A stretch of 64,000 bases of DNA from Coptis chinensis (lineage: Eukaryota; Streptophyta; Magnoliopsida; Ranunculales; Ranunculaceae), in assembly GCA_015680905.1 (NCBI GenBank), contig CM027378.1, positions 55,701,501 through 55,765,500 on the forward strand, written 5' to 3'. Positions 21,928 through 32,938 of the stretch are shown one piece after another. The stretch's first letter is position 1. Every line of letters starts with the position of its first letter. A program made the translations under genes and the position numbers. Below the pieces are notes generated by a model. It had not been told where the DNA came from, searched no databases, and saw nothing but the letters and a program-made list of their open reading frames with translations.

Positions 21928-23117
21928 TGATAAGAGCCCAAAACTGTAGTTTTAACCCCTTAACAATCATACTTTTAGACCAATTATGTGAGTAATAATT
22001 AAGAGTTAATACCGATTCACGTGTTTTATGCATTTCGGGCTTCAAAGTCTATTATGTGCAGAAATGTGCCACTTTTAGCGAGATAAAGGAGCAAAAGGTC
22101 GGTTGCTAAGGAGTTCTGTGAATAAAGGCCAAGATTCAAGGAGACAAAGCCTTTGTAAAGCCCGGTCAAAAGCTGAAAAGTCAACACGGGCAGAAAGAGT
22201 GCACAAGTCGTGAGAACTTCCGAAAGCCGTATCTTTGGACTCGGATCTCGAATTGAGAGTAGCTTATGTCAAAACGACCGGCTCGAAAAAGAGCTTTCCA
22301 ATGGTCCAAGCCTTGGCCCAATCAGAGGAGCAGAAGTGGACGAAACATCTGTCGAAGCCAACTGCGGTGAAGAGCCCATTTTGGACTAAAGAAATTGGGT
22401 TTTGGGCCCGATTTTCCGCCCAAAACATGGCTCCAAGCCCATGCACGATTTTTGGATCTGGAAGTATAAAACAAAAGTTTGACTCTTTGTTAATGGCAGT
22501 TAGGTTAGGAAGCTAATGTTAATGGAGTTTAGGGTTAGAAAAAGTTAGATCTAGATTAGTTAATTACTTAGTTTTCATTCCATTAATTAGTTTCATTCTT
22601 TGTTTTAGCTTAGTTATTTAAATCATTGAATATCATTCATTAGATAAATAAAATAGTTGTTATTCATTCAATCATATCTTGTTCTTATTGTTCTATTAGA
22701 TAAATAAAGTTAATTAGTTCTTCATAATCTAGTTTCATTTTCATTTATTTATTAGCTTAAATCCTTAGATTTACTTATTTGTCATTATTAGTTTAATTCA
22801 ATTATTGCATGAGTAGTTTCAAATTGAGTTTAAACAAATAAAGTTCAATTCTTTATATTATGTCTTGTTTAGATTCAATTGTTGGGAATGGTAGAATAGA
22901 AAATTCACATCAAATCATTACTCTCACTATTGTTCCTTTTGGGTTTGATTAGTTGAATTCAATTTAAGTCTTGAGGGTTTAAGAGTGGAACGAATCCTGA
23001 CTCTAATATATTACTTCGTTATTGAGAGTAGGAATATTGATATAAACACGTATTTACGTATTTTAATTATTTGTGTTTACGCATAGATAGTTAGAATACG
23101 TAAAATAACTTTTATCA
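21928..23117 (+). repeat. element B 3' LTR
   Basis: 1190 bp copy of the 5' LTR (13770-14957), starting right after the polypurine tract and ending at the duplication gatac. Confidence 0.92.
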
Positions 23118-24040
23118 GATACCTTCCATTATCTCTTATTGGAGTTAGAGATCTTTGGCGGTATGCACGATCTGACCGGTGATTGTCTTTGTCTATCCCT
23201 GTAACCAGCCTGTCTAGGCCGGTAGTCACCCTTGGCAGGGTGGTCGGTATAATTATACCGCTTCTCCATGTTTTGTTGCTCTTGTCTGGGATGCCTGCTT
23301 TCCCAGTCATGTCTGACATATCTCGGATGGCGATCTTCCCTGAAATTGCTTCTCAGAGGTATTGAGATCGGACATGTCTAGGGTAGTAGTTATCCTTGCC
23401 AATCCGATTCTCTCCATAAGTACGGGTAATAGGGTCATTACTCTTGCGTAATTTGTTTGGATGCGTGTTAGCGAAGTAGCACGCGTTGTCGAGGGCGATG
23501 AAGTGGATCTTCAAGACCGTCTCATACACTAGAATGGCCTGCGTCCCTGCGTGGTCGCCTTGATGTAGTTGAATTGGCAACATCATCCACCGGCCTTTGC
23601 CTCTTTGCTAGCTTCCTTTTCAAGTTCCTATTTAAATTTTTAACTCATCTTAACTCACGCTCAACCGTATTAGGGGTGTATTGGCTGTTACTATCCCCTT
23701 TTTCGTTAGTTGGTGTGAGAGTAATGTCCACATCCATATCCATGTCAACTGAAGAATTGACACGGACGGACGGCGGACCACGTGAGGGATTACCGACTTG
23801 CAGGTTTTCTTGTTGCAAGACTGTTAAGGGTGGTGGCAGCGGCGTTTGTACTTCCATTTGCGGTGGCGGTGGCGGTGGCGGCGGTGCTGCAGTTGGATGT
23901 TGAGAATTGATCCTACCACTAGGAGCAACTCGATTGTTCAACGGTTCTTGCATTGGCCGATTCGAATTTCGAGGATTGCGATTCCTATTAGCAGGAGGAA
24001 TATGTTGACTATTTGGTGCGCTTCTTGGCTTACCATCTTG
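23118..24040 (-). pseudogene. element A gag amino-terminal part
   Basis: On the minus strand the initiator region near 24033 (MVSQEA) soon loses frame. The continuing frame has an Asn/Arg/Pro-rich segment, MQEPLNNRVAPSGRINS, a poly-proline run of eight residues, and a Pro/Gln/Asn-rich segment ending in a stop after TVERELR. An Arg/Asp/Tyr-rich stretch follows up to the B insertion, and the reading then continues at 13764. Plus-strand frames here, including a poly-glycine one, are shadows. Confidence 0.7.
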
Positions 24041-24066
24041 ATTGTTTCACGTGATAATGGATTCTA

Positions 24067-24084
24067 AATTCCCCACGGGCGCCA
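24067..24084 (-). promoter_or_regulatory. element A primer binding site
   Basis: Minus-strand sequence tggcgcccgtggggaat begins 8 bases inside the 5' LTR. The TGG start complements a tRNA CCA end, and it is where minus-strand DNA synthesis would begin. Which tRNA is used was not determined. Confidence 0.65.
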
Positions 24085-24092
24085 ATTAATTA

Positions 24093-24493
24093 TGTTTTGG
24101 TAGTAACCCCGCTTCAACACCAACGAGAGCAATGGTAAAGAACGCACTAAGAAACAGAGGAATTTGATGTTGGGGGAGATTAAACTGAACCAAATAAAGG
24201 CTGCCTACGTACCCAAGATCTATTATCTAGGGATCAAGTTTCAACGTAGTTCACATTATTAGAATAAGTAGTTTTTATATGAATGAAGAGATTGAGTCCT
24301 ACGAGGACTGTGTTTGTTTTTGTCAAAAGAATTCTTATCTCTTTGAACATCTATCCTTATATTTTAGAATAATGAACCTGAACATATTCATAAATAGACC
24401 AGTTATTAGGTGTAGCTATGATTAAGCCCTTGGGCTTAATTGAACTAGGCTGGATCCGTGGGCTTAATGAGCCACAAAGTGGGGGTCTATACA
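24093..24493 (-). repeat. element A 5' LTR
   Basis: 401 bp, matching 4666-5066 along its whole length with scattered substitutions and a three-base att unit difference. It is followed by the tacat duplication. Confidence 0.92.
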
Positions 24494-24576
24494 TACATCT
24501 TTAACCAAAACTCGAGAGGGTATTAGTGTTGGAGAGATTGGGGGAGAGATCGGGTCTGTTATGTTGGAGAGCTTAA

Positions 24577-25539
24577 GGGGCTATTTGTTTTTTTGGGTTA
24601 AGTAATAAGAGGGTCTTATAAGACCATGTGTTATAATGTGTTATAAGAGGGTCTTATAAGATGGTCTTATAAAGTGGTTTGTTTTTAATTTTAAGTTCCT
24701 CTTATAAGCACTTGTAAAAATAGAAAAAACAAATACATGACATCTTATAGATGGTTATTTGACAAATATAACCCTACTTTACATCACATTTAACTTGAAT
24801 ATATTAATTTGAAATAAACGTATAGTTTGATTTTCGGTTTCAAATCAATTTTGATAATTAGAATATCGATTTTAGGAAACTACCTTAATTGGCGGTGGTA
24901 GTAGTAGTGGTCTTAATAGCACGGTGGTGGTGGTAGTAGAGGTGATGATATTGGTTTTAATAGCACGGTGATGGTGGTGGTAGTAGAAGTGGTGGATGTC
25001 TTAATAGCACGGTGGTGATGGTGGTGATAGTCTTAATAGTACGGTGGTGGTGGTAGTAGAGGTGATGATATTGGTCTTAATAGTATGGTGGTAGTGGTGG
25101 TGGTGGTGGTTTTAATAGCACAGTGGTGGTGGTGATAGTCTTAATAGTACGATAGTAGTGGTGGTGGAGGTAATGATGGTGGTGGTGATGGTGGTGGTGG
25201 TAGTGGCGGCAGTAGTGGTGGTGGTGGTAGTCGGTGGTGGCTAGGGTAATGGAGTTATTTGGAAAATAAGATAATGAAAAAGGAAAGAAGAGAGAAATGA
25301 AGCTAGGGGTATATGGACGGGGGTGTTTGAGTCATTTTTCAAGTTATAAGACTTATAGAATTGAAGTAGATCTAATTTTGGTACTTATAGAATTGGAGCC
25401 TCTTATAAGACATTTCTAGTATAATGCCTCTTATAAGAGGCAAAAAACAAACAAAAAAAATGTCCAAAATCACTGGGCCACATTTTATAAGAGGTTATAA
25501 GACCTCAAGATCTTATAATAGGCAAAAACAAATGGCCCC
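24577..25539. mobile_element. PIF/Harbinger-like MITE
   Basis: The left end ggggctatttgttttt is matched by the inverted right end aaaacaaatggcccc, with a taa triplet on each side (24574-24576 and 25540-25542). Three-base TAA/TTA duplications and this end sequence fit PIF/Harbinger. Subterminal repeats of the type gaggtcttataag / cttataagacc occur at both ends. There is no transposase; the centre is a minisatellite. Confidence 0.8.
24890..25250. repeat. GGT-rich minisatellite inside the MITE
   Basis: Irregular copies of a unit reading roughly tcttaatagcacggtggtgg followed by tggtagtag and gatgat variants. It grades into pure GGT/GGA triplet repeats. It explains the strong strand bias of this segment and has no supported coding role. 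Confidence 0.8.
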
Positions 25540-25542
25540 TAA

Positions 25543-27574
25543 TTCGGTGGGCAATGTGGGAGAGTTTAGGTAGGTGGTTTAGGTGGAAATTAGTGTGACG
25601 TCCCTTTCAAATTTGAGTTCTACAAAAGCATTGTAAGTCACGTTATTGATACATCGACTAATACTCTAATAGATATCTCAGTTTGTGTAACATTGTATCA
25701 GCACCTAATGGAGCTTTGCCATTAACAACGGAATTAGAAGTATGTAAACCTTTTTTCTTGAAATGAACTTCCAGCATCCTTGGTTTTACCCCCACTCAAG
25801 TCCATCTCTTTTAATGTGCCTTATCCTCTGTTTCATCCAATATGTTAAGCACTTATTAAAACGAATCCCTTGCTCCCGGATCTTCCACCCTTTGGAGTAG
25901 GTGGTTCACAATAGAAGATTTCCGATTTCTGATGCTTTCCCCACTTGCAATTAAGTTGCTCACAACTAGTACACTGTACACCTATTCGTGTTTCTTAACT
26001 CTTTTGCAATGGCATACCATTCTTCATGTTATTCAAGCACCAAATCCTCATCTAGATGCTTAAGAATATCACAAATACAAATGAGCAAATCGAAACAAGT
26101 GCAGTACCATAGTGCTTTCACACAATTAGGGTCCAAAATGACAGTCAAACGAAATGCACCTTAGTTGCGGCTAGTACCCAGGATGTTGGAGAAATGAAAT
26201 GCAAAGGGTGTACTTGATTTACACAAAAAAAATCTACCTCTAATTCCTTTGTTTATGACAAAACTCAAAGTAGGTACTAGCAATGTGGCATACTTCGTAA
26301 GCTCAAAATACTGGTCTTCATGAACAATTTGAGGTAAGACATCCACACCAATCGCTTCTCCAACAAAGGTTGAGGGATTATCACACATTATTCTCCTCTA
26401 ATATTCTTTCTGGTGGTGGTTCTTTCAACATGATCTAAGATAACCTATTTTAGAAATCTTGGGCTACAGCCTCACAAAAAATAGTCCACCTTTTCCCGAA
26501 ATGCTTTCTCAATGGTTCTCCTTCCTTAGTGGTGAAAAGATGCATGTAAGCTACTGCGGAAAAAGCAATTCCTGGCTTGTCAGGTTTGGAGGCTTTGCCT
26601 ATTGGTTAACAAGTACGGGTGTGGAAAGGAAATGGCGGTGTTTATAAAAATTGATTCAGTAATTAAAGAGATGTGTAAAATTTTCAAATGTTAAGCATTT
26701 CACAATTCAAAAATCAAAGAGGGTTTGAAAAGAATTTGTTCAACACTCCCAACCCACCATTGGATTTACTAGTAAGTATACCCCAAAACCATCGTATTGC
26801 CAGCAGGGTAAATTCCTTTGATCCTCTTAAAATGTACCCGACTTTTTAATATTTTTCTTCGAATTCCTACAACCTGAACATTAAACTTCTGCAAAGGCAT
26901 CAGTACCTTGAAAGACAAGAAAGGGCTTGCGAGGAGTGTCAAACCTGACGGTATTGGTCGTCAATTCAATGCATCAAAATCATGATGTATAAGGGAGGAA
27001 TAAGGGTTTTACTACTTCTTTGCTTTAAGACACAAGCACTGTCGGCTTTGCTGTGGCTTCGTCCCTATTCACTGTTTCAGCACTTATCGAAAAAACTGTC
27101 TACATTTTCTGCTTGATGGGTAACGCTTTAAAAGAGGTGGAACCATTCTACCTCATAAAGAAAGAAAAAAGTGTTACCTGTTTGACCTCTTCAGGTTTTC
27201 TGTTTCCACTAAGTTTAAGTTAGTGAGCTGCTAACGTCATCTTCTCCAATTTACAGATAGGTGCTCCAAGAATTTTGGGTTGAAAACCTACGCCACCAGC
27301 CGTCCGATCCTAATCTCTGTATGGTGACATGGTGTGGTATTTAACAGTGCTACCCATATTACCAGCAACCCAAATCTGGGCATGTGAAAGCCTAAATTCT
27401 GTTAACGTAAAACCATAAATTGTTGAAAACTTTTCAACTTTGCAACTTCTATACATCCAGTCATCCAATCTGAACCTAATCAATGTATTAGTTCATCTTC
27501 CACGGTAACAATTCAAAGGAGAGATTCCCAAGGTGATCAATTAGTAAGTCATGAGAAAACCCTGATTCAAACAA
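25543..27574. other. spacer with degraded gene-like pieces
   Basis: No intact gene. A minus-strand open frame at 26388-26161 (MCDNPSTFVGEAIGVDVLPQ, then IVHEDQYFELTKYATLLVP) looks protein-like but is not recognised. Near 27240-27575 the plus strand has short leucine-rich pieces (TLQLLYIQSSNLNLINVLVH). After element C the reading FLEASPLLQCLTIDNP at about 32991-33038 resembles the leucine-rich part of plant F-box/FBD proteins. A pseudogene split by C is possible but weakly supported. Confidence 0.3.
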
Positions 27575-27579
27575 AGACA

Positions 27580-28148
27580 TGTTGGGTTGTTGGAACCGTC
27601 TAGCCTTGCTCCGGTGTCCGTATGCCACATTTACGATTTTTCAGTCTGATGAAGAGGGCACCCTGCGCTCATGCCTACCGAAATTTTTCACTGTTTCGGC
27701 TCAAGCCTATTTTCTCCCCTTTTTTCTATGTACACATATATAAAGAAAATAGATTAGGGTTTTGAGACAACTTTTTAAGAGATTCATTTCTTGGGTATTG
27801 TGGGAGCTCTATTGAGCTAGGGTTTGAGTGAGGCCTCTTGTTCTTGATTCTTGATATCTCTTGTAAACTCTCCAATCTTTACTATAAAGGAAACTCGGCT
27901 CTTGTGTGGATGTAGGTAACATTTACCGAACCACCTAAATCTTTGTGTCTCTTTGCATATTTACTTCATTATTTATTGTTTGCTTGCTATGGGTGATGAT
28001 AAATTAGTGGCTTTGCTTGTTTGAGTTTGTTGTGATAACTACCAAAGTCTTGGGTGGGTGATTTCCTTGGTGTGAGCTCCAAGTTGAAATAATTTGGGAT
28101 AGAAAGTAACTAGATTGAGGTGTGACTTTCTAGTGAAATCTCTCAACA
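27580..28148 (+). repeat. element C 5' LTR
   Basis: Bounded by tgttggg and caaca. It contains a tatataaag promoter-like motif near 27740 and closely matches 32360-32933. Confidence 0.93.
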
Positions 28149-28164
28149 AGTGGTATCAGAGCTA
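28149..28164 (+). promoter_or_regulatory. element C primer binding site (tRNA-Met type)
   Basis: tggtatcagagc at 28151-28162, two bases after the 5' LTR, is the standard initiator-methionine tRNA complement used by plant copia elements. Confidence 0.9.
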
Positions 28165-28263
28165 CAGTTGAATCATTGAAACAAGGTGTGTGAGCAAAGT
28201 TTCCATCTTTAGCAGAGAAGGCTAGGCGTTTGAAGAAATTCCTCTGAGAGAGTCTCCACCGTT

Positions 28264-29085
28264 ATGTTGGTTCAAGTGGAAGTCATGACAACCGAAAAGG
28301 AAAGCTACAAGATAGAAAAGTTTGACGGAACAAATTTCGGCTATTAGAAGATGCAAATCGAGGACATACTCTATCAAAAGGATTTGATAGAAACATTGAT
28401 ATGTGAGAAGCCCGATGAGATTCCGCAAGACAAATGGGATTTGCAAGATAGAGAGGCATTGACCACAATCCGATTGAGTCTCTCGAAGTCGGTAGCCTTC
28501 AATATTAAAACCGAGAAGTCGGCGAAGTCTCTCATGGAGGCACTTACTACGATGTATTAACAACCCTCGGCCGCGAACAAAGTCTATTTGATCACCAAGC
28601 TATTTAGTATGAGAATGTCGGAGGGGACCTCCTTCAAGGATCACCTAAATGAATTCAACCAAACTAAGGACCAATTGGATTCGGTTGAGATTACATTTAG
28701 TGATGAGGTGCTAGCTTTGGCGATACTTGGACAATTGCCTCCAAGTTGGAAGGCGACTATGGCGGCTATTAGTGGCTCTACGGGAATGACCAAGTTGAAG
28801 TTTGAGCACGTTGTTAGTATGGTACTAACCGAGGAAATCCGGAGACAGGATTGTCCTTCATCTTCGGGGTCAACTTCAGGGTCGGCATTGAGCACTGAAA
28901 GTAGGGGAAGAAATTCAAATAGGAGTCGTAGTAAGAAAAAGTAGAGGGGGAGATCGAAATCTCAAGCCCCTTGATTGCAAAGCATTGAACACAATCCTCG
29001 AGACATAAGTGAAGTTGTATGTTACAATTGTGGTAAGCATGGCCACTATAGTAACAATTGCCCGGCACCAAGAAACAACAACAAC
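28264..29085 (+). pseudogene. element C gag
   Basis: Gag reads YKIEKFDGTNFGY, a stop replacing the expected tryptophan, then KMQIEDILYQKDLIETL, LSKSVAFNIKTEKSAKSLME, another stop near 28558, LITKLFSMRMSEGTSFKDHL and ILGQLPPSWKATM. After further stops near 28944 and 28973 comes an intact zinc knuckle, CYNCGKHGHYSNNC, at about 29020-29061. The CX2CX4HX4C spacing is correct. Gag would package the RNA, but four stops rule out a full product. Confidence 0.9.
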
Positions 29086-30702
29086 ATTAATAAGAACAAG
29101 AAAAAGAATCAAGAAGCTAATGTTGTTGAGATGGTAAATGATGCTTTGATATGTTCGATGGAGCACAAGAAGGAGTTTTGGGTACTTGATTCCGAAACAT
29201 CTTTCCATGCTACCTCACATCGAGAGTTCCTTGAGAACTACACCAAAGGTGACCTTGGAACGGTCTTTCTCGGTGATGACCAACCTTATGACATTGTCAG
29301 CAAGGGTGACGTGCATGTCAAGATGAATAGCTCGTCATGGTTATTGAGGGACGTCAGAAAAGTTCCGGATTTGAGGAAGAATTTGATTTTTGTGGGGCAA
29401 TTGGCAAGTGAAGGATTTGTTACAGTCTTCACCGGTGATACTTGGAAGGTCTCGAAGGGTTTAATGGTTGTTGCAAATGGTAAGAAAGATGGTACTCTCT
29501 ACATGACTGCACATGGTTGTGAGTCGATTGTCGTGGCACATGGCAAAAAGGATCTGAATGTTTGGCACCGCAGACTTGGTCACATGAGTGAGAAAGGAAT
29601 GAAAATCCTTCACTCTTCTGGTAAACTCCCAAAGTTACAGTCGACTGAAATTGACTTCTATGAGAACTGTGTATTTGGAAAGCAGAAGCGGGTGAGTTTT
29701 CAGAGAATAGGTCAGACTTCGAAAGCTAGAAGGCTTGAGTTGATTCATACAGATGTCTGGGGGCCAGCTAATGTCTCTTCACTTGGCGGAAAGTCATATT
29801 TTGTGACTTTCATTGATGACCATACTAGGAAGGTGTGGGTCTATTTCTTGAGACACAAGTTAGAAGTATTTGAAGTGTTCAAGACTTGGAAGGCCATGGT
29901 TGAGAATGAGACAAACTTGAAAGTAAAGAAGCTGAGATCCAACAATGGTGGAGAGTATGAGGATTTAGGTTTTAAGAAGTACTGTGCTGACAATGGCATC
30001 AAGATGGAAAATACTTTGCCAGGGACACCTCAGCAGAATGGGGTTGCAGAGCGGATGAATAGAACACTGACAGAGAGAGCTAGGTGTATGCGTACACTAG
30101 CAGGCTTGCCCAAGCAATTATGGGCAGAAAGTGTTAGCACAGCAGCTTACCTGATCAATAGAAGACCATCAGTACCTTTGGATTTTAAGATTCCAGAGGA
30201 AGTGTGGAGCGGGAAGGATGTGAACCTTTCCCATTTGAAGGTGTTTGGTTGTGTGTCCTATGTTCACATTAGTGACAAAGCTAGAAGCAAGCTTGATGCT
30301 AAGTCACTAAAGTGCACCTTCATCGGCTATGGCGGTGATGATTTTGGGTATCGTTTTTGGGATGATCAAAATCGGAAAATCATTCGTAGTAGAGATGTTG
30401 TGTTTAATGAGAAGGTGATGTACAAGGACAGAGATGAAGCACAAACCAAGGAATCGGGTACAGAGAGCGGCATAGAGTATGTTGAGTTGGAAGACTTCGA
30501 TGTAAGTCATGGTATAGTGAGATCCCCACAGTCAGAGGATGACATTAGTAGTGACTCAGAGAATAATGAGGATATTACACCACCGAGTCCATCTCCACCT
30601 CATGCCCCAAGGAAGACATCCAGGCCACATGTACCGAGTACGAGATATCCACCCTCCACCTATGTGAATTACTTGCTACTTACTGATTGTGGCGAGCCTT
30701 AA
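29086..30702 (+). CDS. element C protease and integrase, open but with altered active sites
   Basis: A long open frame. Protease: FWVLDSETSFHAT, where the usual Asp-Ser-Gly has become Asp-Ser-Glu. Pre-integrase region: WHRRLGHMSEKGMKIL ... FYENCVFGK, in which one of the zinc-binding cysteines seems replaced by Tyr. Integrase core: HTDVWGPA (first Asp), LRSNNGGEY (the second Asp replaced by Asn) and NGVAERMNRTL (Glu intact), then LWAESVSTAAYLINRRPS and LKVFGCVSYVHI. Length and order are normal for copia, but the changed catalytic residues make the enzymes doubtful. A stop at 30700 separates it from RT. Confidence 0.92.
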   Translation: MNKNKKKNQEANVVEMVNDALICSMEHKKEFWVLDSETSFHATSHREFLENYTKGDLGTVFLGDDQPYDIVSKGDVHVKMNSSSWLLRDVRKVPDLRKNLIFVGQLASEGFVTVFTGDTWKVSKGLMVVANGKKDGTLYMTAHGCESIVVAHGKKDLNVWHRRLGHMSEKGMKILHSSGKLPKLQSTEIDFYENCVFGKQKRVSFQRIGQTSKARRLELIHTDVWGPANVSSLGGKSYFVTFIDDHTRKVWVYFLRHKLEVFEVFKTWKAMVENETNLKVKKLRSNNGGEYEDLGFKKYCADNGIKMENTLPGTPQQNGVAERMNRTLTERARCMRTLAGLPKQLWAESVSTAAYLINRRPSVPLDFKIPEEVWSGKDVNLSHLKVFGCVSYVHISDKARSKLDAKSLKCTFIGYGGDDFGYRFWDDQNRKIIRSRDVVFNEKVMYKDRDEAQTKESGTESGIEYVELEDFDVSHGIVRSPQSEDDISSDSENNEDITPPSPSPPHAPRKTSRPHVPSTRYPPSTYVNYLLLTDCGEP

Positions 30703-30717
30703 TGCTATGATGAAGCA

Positions 30718-32213
30718 TTGGAGGCGAGTGATGCAAGCAAGTGGGAGCTTGCTATGCAAGATGAGATGAAGTCCCTCATCTCTAATGGCACGTGGGAGTT
30801 AGCCAAACTACCCATGGGTAAGAAGGCTCTACAGAACAAATGGGTGTTTAGAGTCAAAGAGGAACATGATGGTTCCCAAAGATACAAAGCGAGGCTAGTA
30901 GTCAAGGGTTTTCAGCAGAAAGCAGGCGTTGACTTCACAGAGATATTCTCCCCAGTGGTGAAACTGAATACCATTCGATCAGTGTTGAGTATTGTTGCAG
31001 CGGAAGATTTGTATCTTGAGCAGTTGGATGTTAAAACTGCCTTCCTCCATGGTGAGTTGGTGACCTAGTTGAGGAAATTTATATGCAGCAACCAGAAGGT
31101 TTCATCAAGAAGGGTAAATAGAATATGGCATGCAGGCTCAGAAAGAGCTTGTATGGTTTGAAACAAGCCCCTAGGCAGTGGTACAGAAAGTTTGATAACT
31201 TCATGCAAGGAAATGGCTACTATAAGTGCAACGCTGACCATTGTTGCTACTTCAAGAGGTTCGACTCCAGCTACGTTATCCTGTTGCTATATGTTGATGA
31301 TATGTTAGTAGCGAGTTCTGATATGTCAGAAATTAGGAGATTGAAAGAGAGTTAGCAAGTGAGTTCTCTATGAAGGACTTGGGTGCATCGAAACAGATTC
31401 TAGGGATGAGGATCAGAAGAGATAGGCAGAAAGGTATTCTGGAGTTGTCTCAGGGTGAGTATATTGAGAAGGTATTGAAGAGGTTCAACATGGGTAGTGG
31501 GAAACCAGTTTGCACACCTTTGGCAGTCCACTTCAAGTTGTCCAAGGAACACTCTCCCAAGACTGTTGAGGAAAGAAACTTCATGGCTAAGGTACCATAC
31601 GCCTCTGCCATTGGAAGTCTTATGTATGTCATGGTTTGCACGCGTCCGGATATAGCCCAAGCAGTGGGAGCTGTCAGTAGATTTATGTCTAATCCTAGCA
31701 AGCAACATTGGGAAGCCGTGAAATGGATATTGAGATATCTGAGAGGTACTACAGAGAAATGCCTATGTTATGGAAGGGGTGTTGTGAACCTGCAAGGGTA
31801 TGTGGATGCCGATTTTGGGGAGAAGTAGATCGTGAAGAAGCACTACTGGTTATGTCTTTACAGTAGGTGCTACTGCAGTGAGTTGGATTTCTCAGTTACA
31901 GAAGATTGTTGCTTTGTCTACCACAGAAGCAGAGTATGTGGCCGTTACAAAGGCAAGCAAAGAGATGATCTGGTTACAGGGATTGATGGAAGAGCTTGGG
32001 ATGAAGAAAGAGAGAAGTGTGTTATACAGTGACAGTCAGAGTGCTATACATCTTGCTAAGAATTCCGCCTTTCATTCTAGGACCAAGCACATTGGTCTCC
32101 GGTATCATTTTATCCGATCTCTGTTGGAGGATGAGGTTTTGGCACTTGAGAAGATCCAAGGGAGTGAGAATCCGGCGGATATGTTGACCAAGACCCGCTC
32201 ATCGAGAAGTTGA
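30718..32213 (+). pseudogene. element C reverse transcriptase and RNase H
   Basis: RT starts with EASDASKWELAMQDEMKSL and runs through LQNKWVFRVKEEHDG and LEQLDVKTAFLHGEL. It is broken near 31068, resumes at 31125 (LYGLKQAPRQWYRKFD) and carries the catalytic box LLLYVDDMLVAS. Further breaks lie near 31355 and 31828. RNase H: ALSTTEAEYVAVTKASKEMI, YSDSQSAIHLAKN, RTKHIGLRYHFIR and NPADMLTKT. Motifs are well preserved but four frame breaks prevent a single product. Confidence 0.92.
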
Positions 32214-32359
32214 AGTTGTGTTCAACTTCGGTGGGTCTTCTTGCTTGAAGACCATGATGGATGAGCCGAGTGTTTTATTAGTAAATTGGATTTGGATTGA
32301 GTTGTTACAATTGAGATGTGATGTGCATGAAGAATCTCGAAGGTTTCCAAGTGAGAGAT

Positions 32360-32933
32360 TGTTGGGTTGTTGGAACCGTCGAGCCTTGCTCCGATGTCCG
32401 TATGCCACGTTTACGATTTTTCAATTTGATGAAGAGGGCGCACCCTGCGCTCATGCCTACCAAAAATTTTCACTGTTTCGGCCCAAGCCCATTTTCTCCC
32501 CCTTTTTCTATGTACACCTATATAAAGGAAATAGATTAGGGTTTTGAGACAACTTTTTGAGAGATTCATTTCTTGGGTATTGTGGGAGCTCTATTGAGCT
32601 AGGGTTTGAGCGAGGCCTCTTGTTCTTGATTCTTGATATCTCTTGTAAACTCTCCAATCTTTACTATAAAGAAAACTCGACTCTTGTGTGGATGTATGTA
32701 ATAACATTTACTGAACCACGTAAATCTTTGTGTCTCTTTGCATATTTACTTCCTTATTTATTGTTTGTTTGCTATGGGTGATAATAAATTAGTGGCTTTG
32801 CTTGTTTGAGTTTGTTGTGATAACTACCAAAGTCTTGGGTGAGTGATTTCCTTAGTGTGAGCTCCAAGTTGAAATCATTTGGGATAGAAAATAACTAGAT
32901 TGAGGTGTGACTTTCTAGTGAAATCTCCCAACA
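32360..32933 (+). repeat. element C 3' LTR
   Basis: 574 bp copy of the 5' LTR, preceded by a purine-rich stretch (aagtgagagat) that serves as polypurine tract. Confidence 0.93.
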
Positions 32934-32938
32934 AGACA

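Larger units (their letters stand above)
13770..23117 (+). mobile_element. element B: Athila-like LTR retrotransposon lacking pol
   Basis: The LTRs at 13770-14957 and 21928-23117 both start tgataagagccc and end cttttatca. The target duplication gatac is at 13765-13769 and 23118-23122, so B inserted in A's gag. On the plus strand the order is 5' LTR, long leader, degraded gag, spacer, a 3' additional ORF, A-rich 3' UTR, polypurine tract (tttgggggtggt) and 3' LTR. No protease, RT, RNase H or integrase motif was found in the 7-kb interior. The LTRs look nearly identical, so B is younger than its host A. Confidence 0.9.
4666..24493 (-). mobile_element. element A: Ty3/gypsy (Tat-like) LTR retrotransposon carrying nested element B
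   Basis: Two 401-bp LTRs (4666-5066 and 24093-24493) are flanked by the duplication tacat (4661-4665 and 24494-24498). On the minus strand the order is 5' LTR, primer binding site, gag, protease, RT, RNase H, a second RNase H, integrase, then an oppositely oriented extra ORF, tandem repeats, polypurine tract and 3' LTR. Dual RNase H, the integrase type and an antisense extra ORF fit the Tat lineage (Retand/Grande group). Removing B and one copy of its duplication leaves about 10.5 kb. Stops and frameshifts in every domain show it is dead. The two LTRs differ visibly at a few dozen positions at most, so it is not a recent insertion. Confidence 0.92.
27580..32933 (+). mobile_element. element C: Ty1/copia (Tork-like) LTR retrotransposon, structurally complete
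   Basis: The LTRs at 27580-28148 (569 bp) and 32360-32933 (574 bp) start tgttgggttgttgg and end caaca. The duplication agaca is at 27575-27579 and 32934-32938. A tRNA-Met type primer binding site follows the 5' LTR. Domain order is gag, protease, integrase, RT, RNase H, which is diagnostic of copia. The RNase H (WISQLQKIVALSTTEAEYVA) and overall order resemble the Tnt1/Tork group. At least six stops, frameshifts and a changed integrase residue make it inactive despite its complete layout. Confidence 0.95.

Noticed and set aside
23574..23903. Plus-strand open frame with a poly-glycine run
   Set aside because: It is the shadow of the poly-proline segment of element A gag on the minus strand.
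24890..25250. Glycine- or valine-rich protein coding potential
   Set aside because: Pure triplet minisatellite inside a MITE with no start context or conserved frame.
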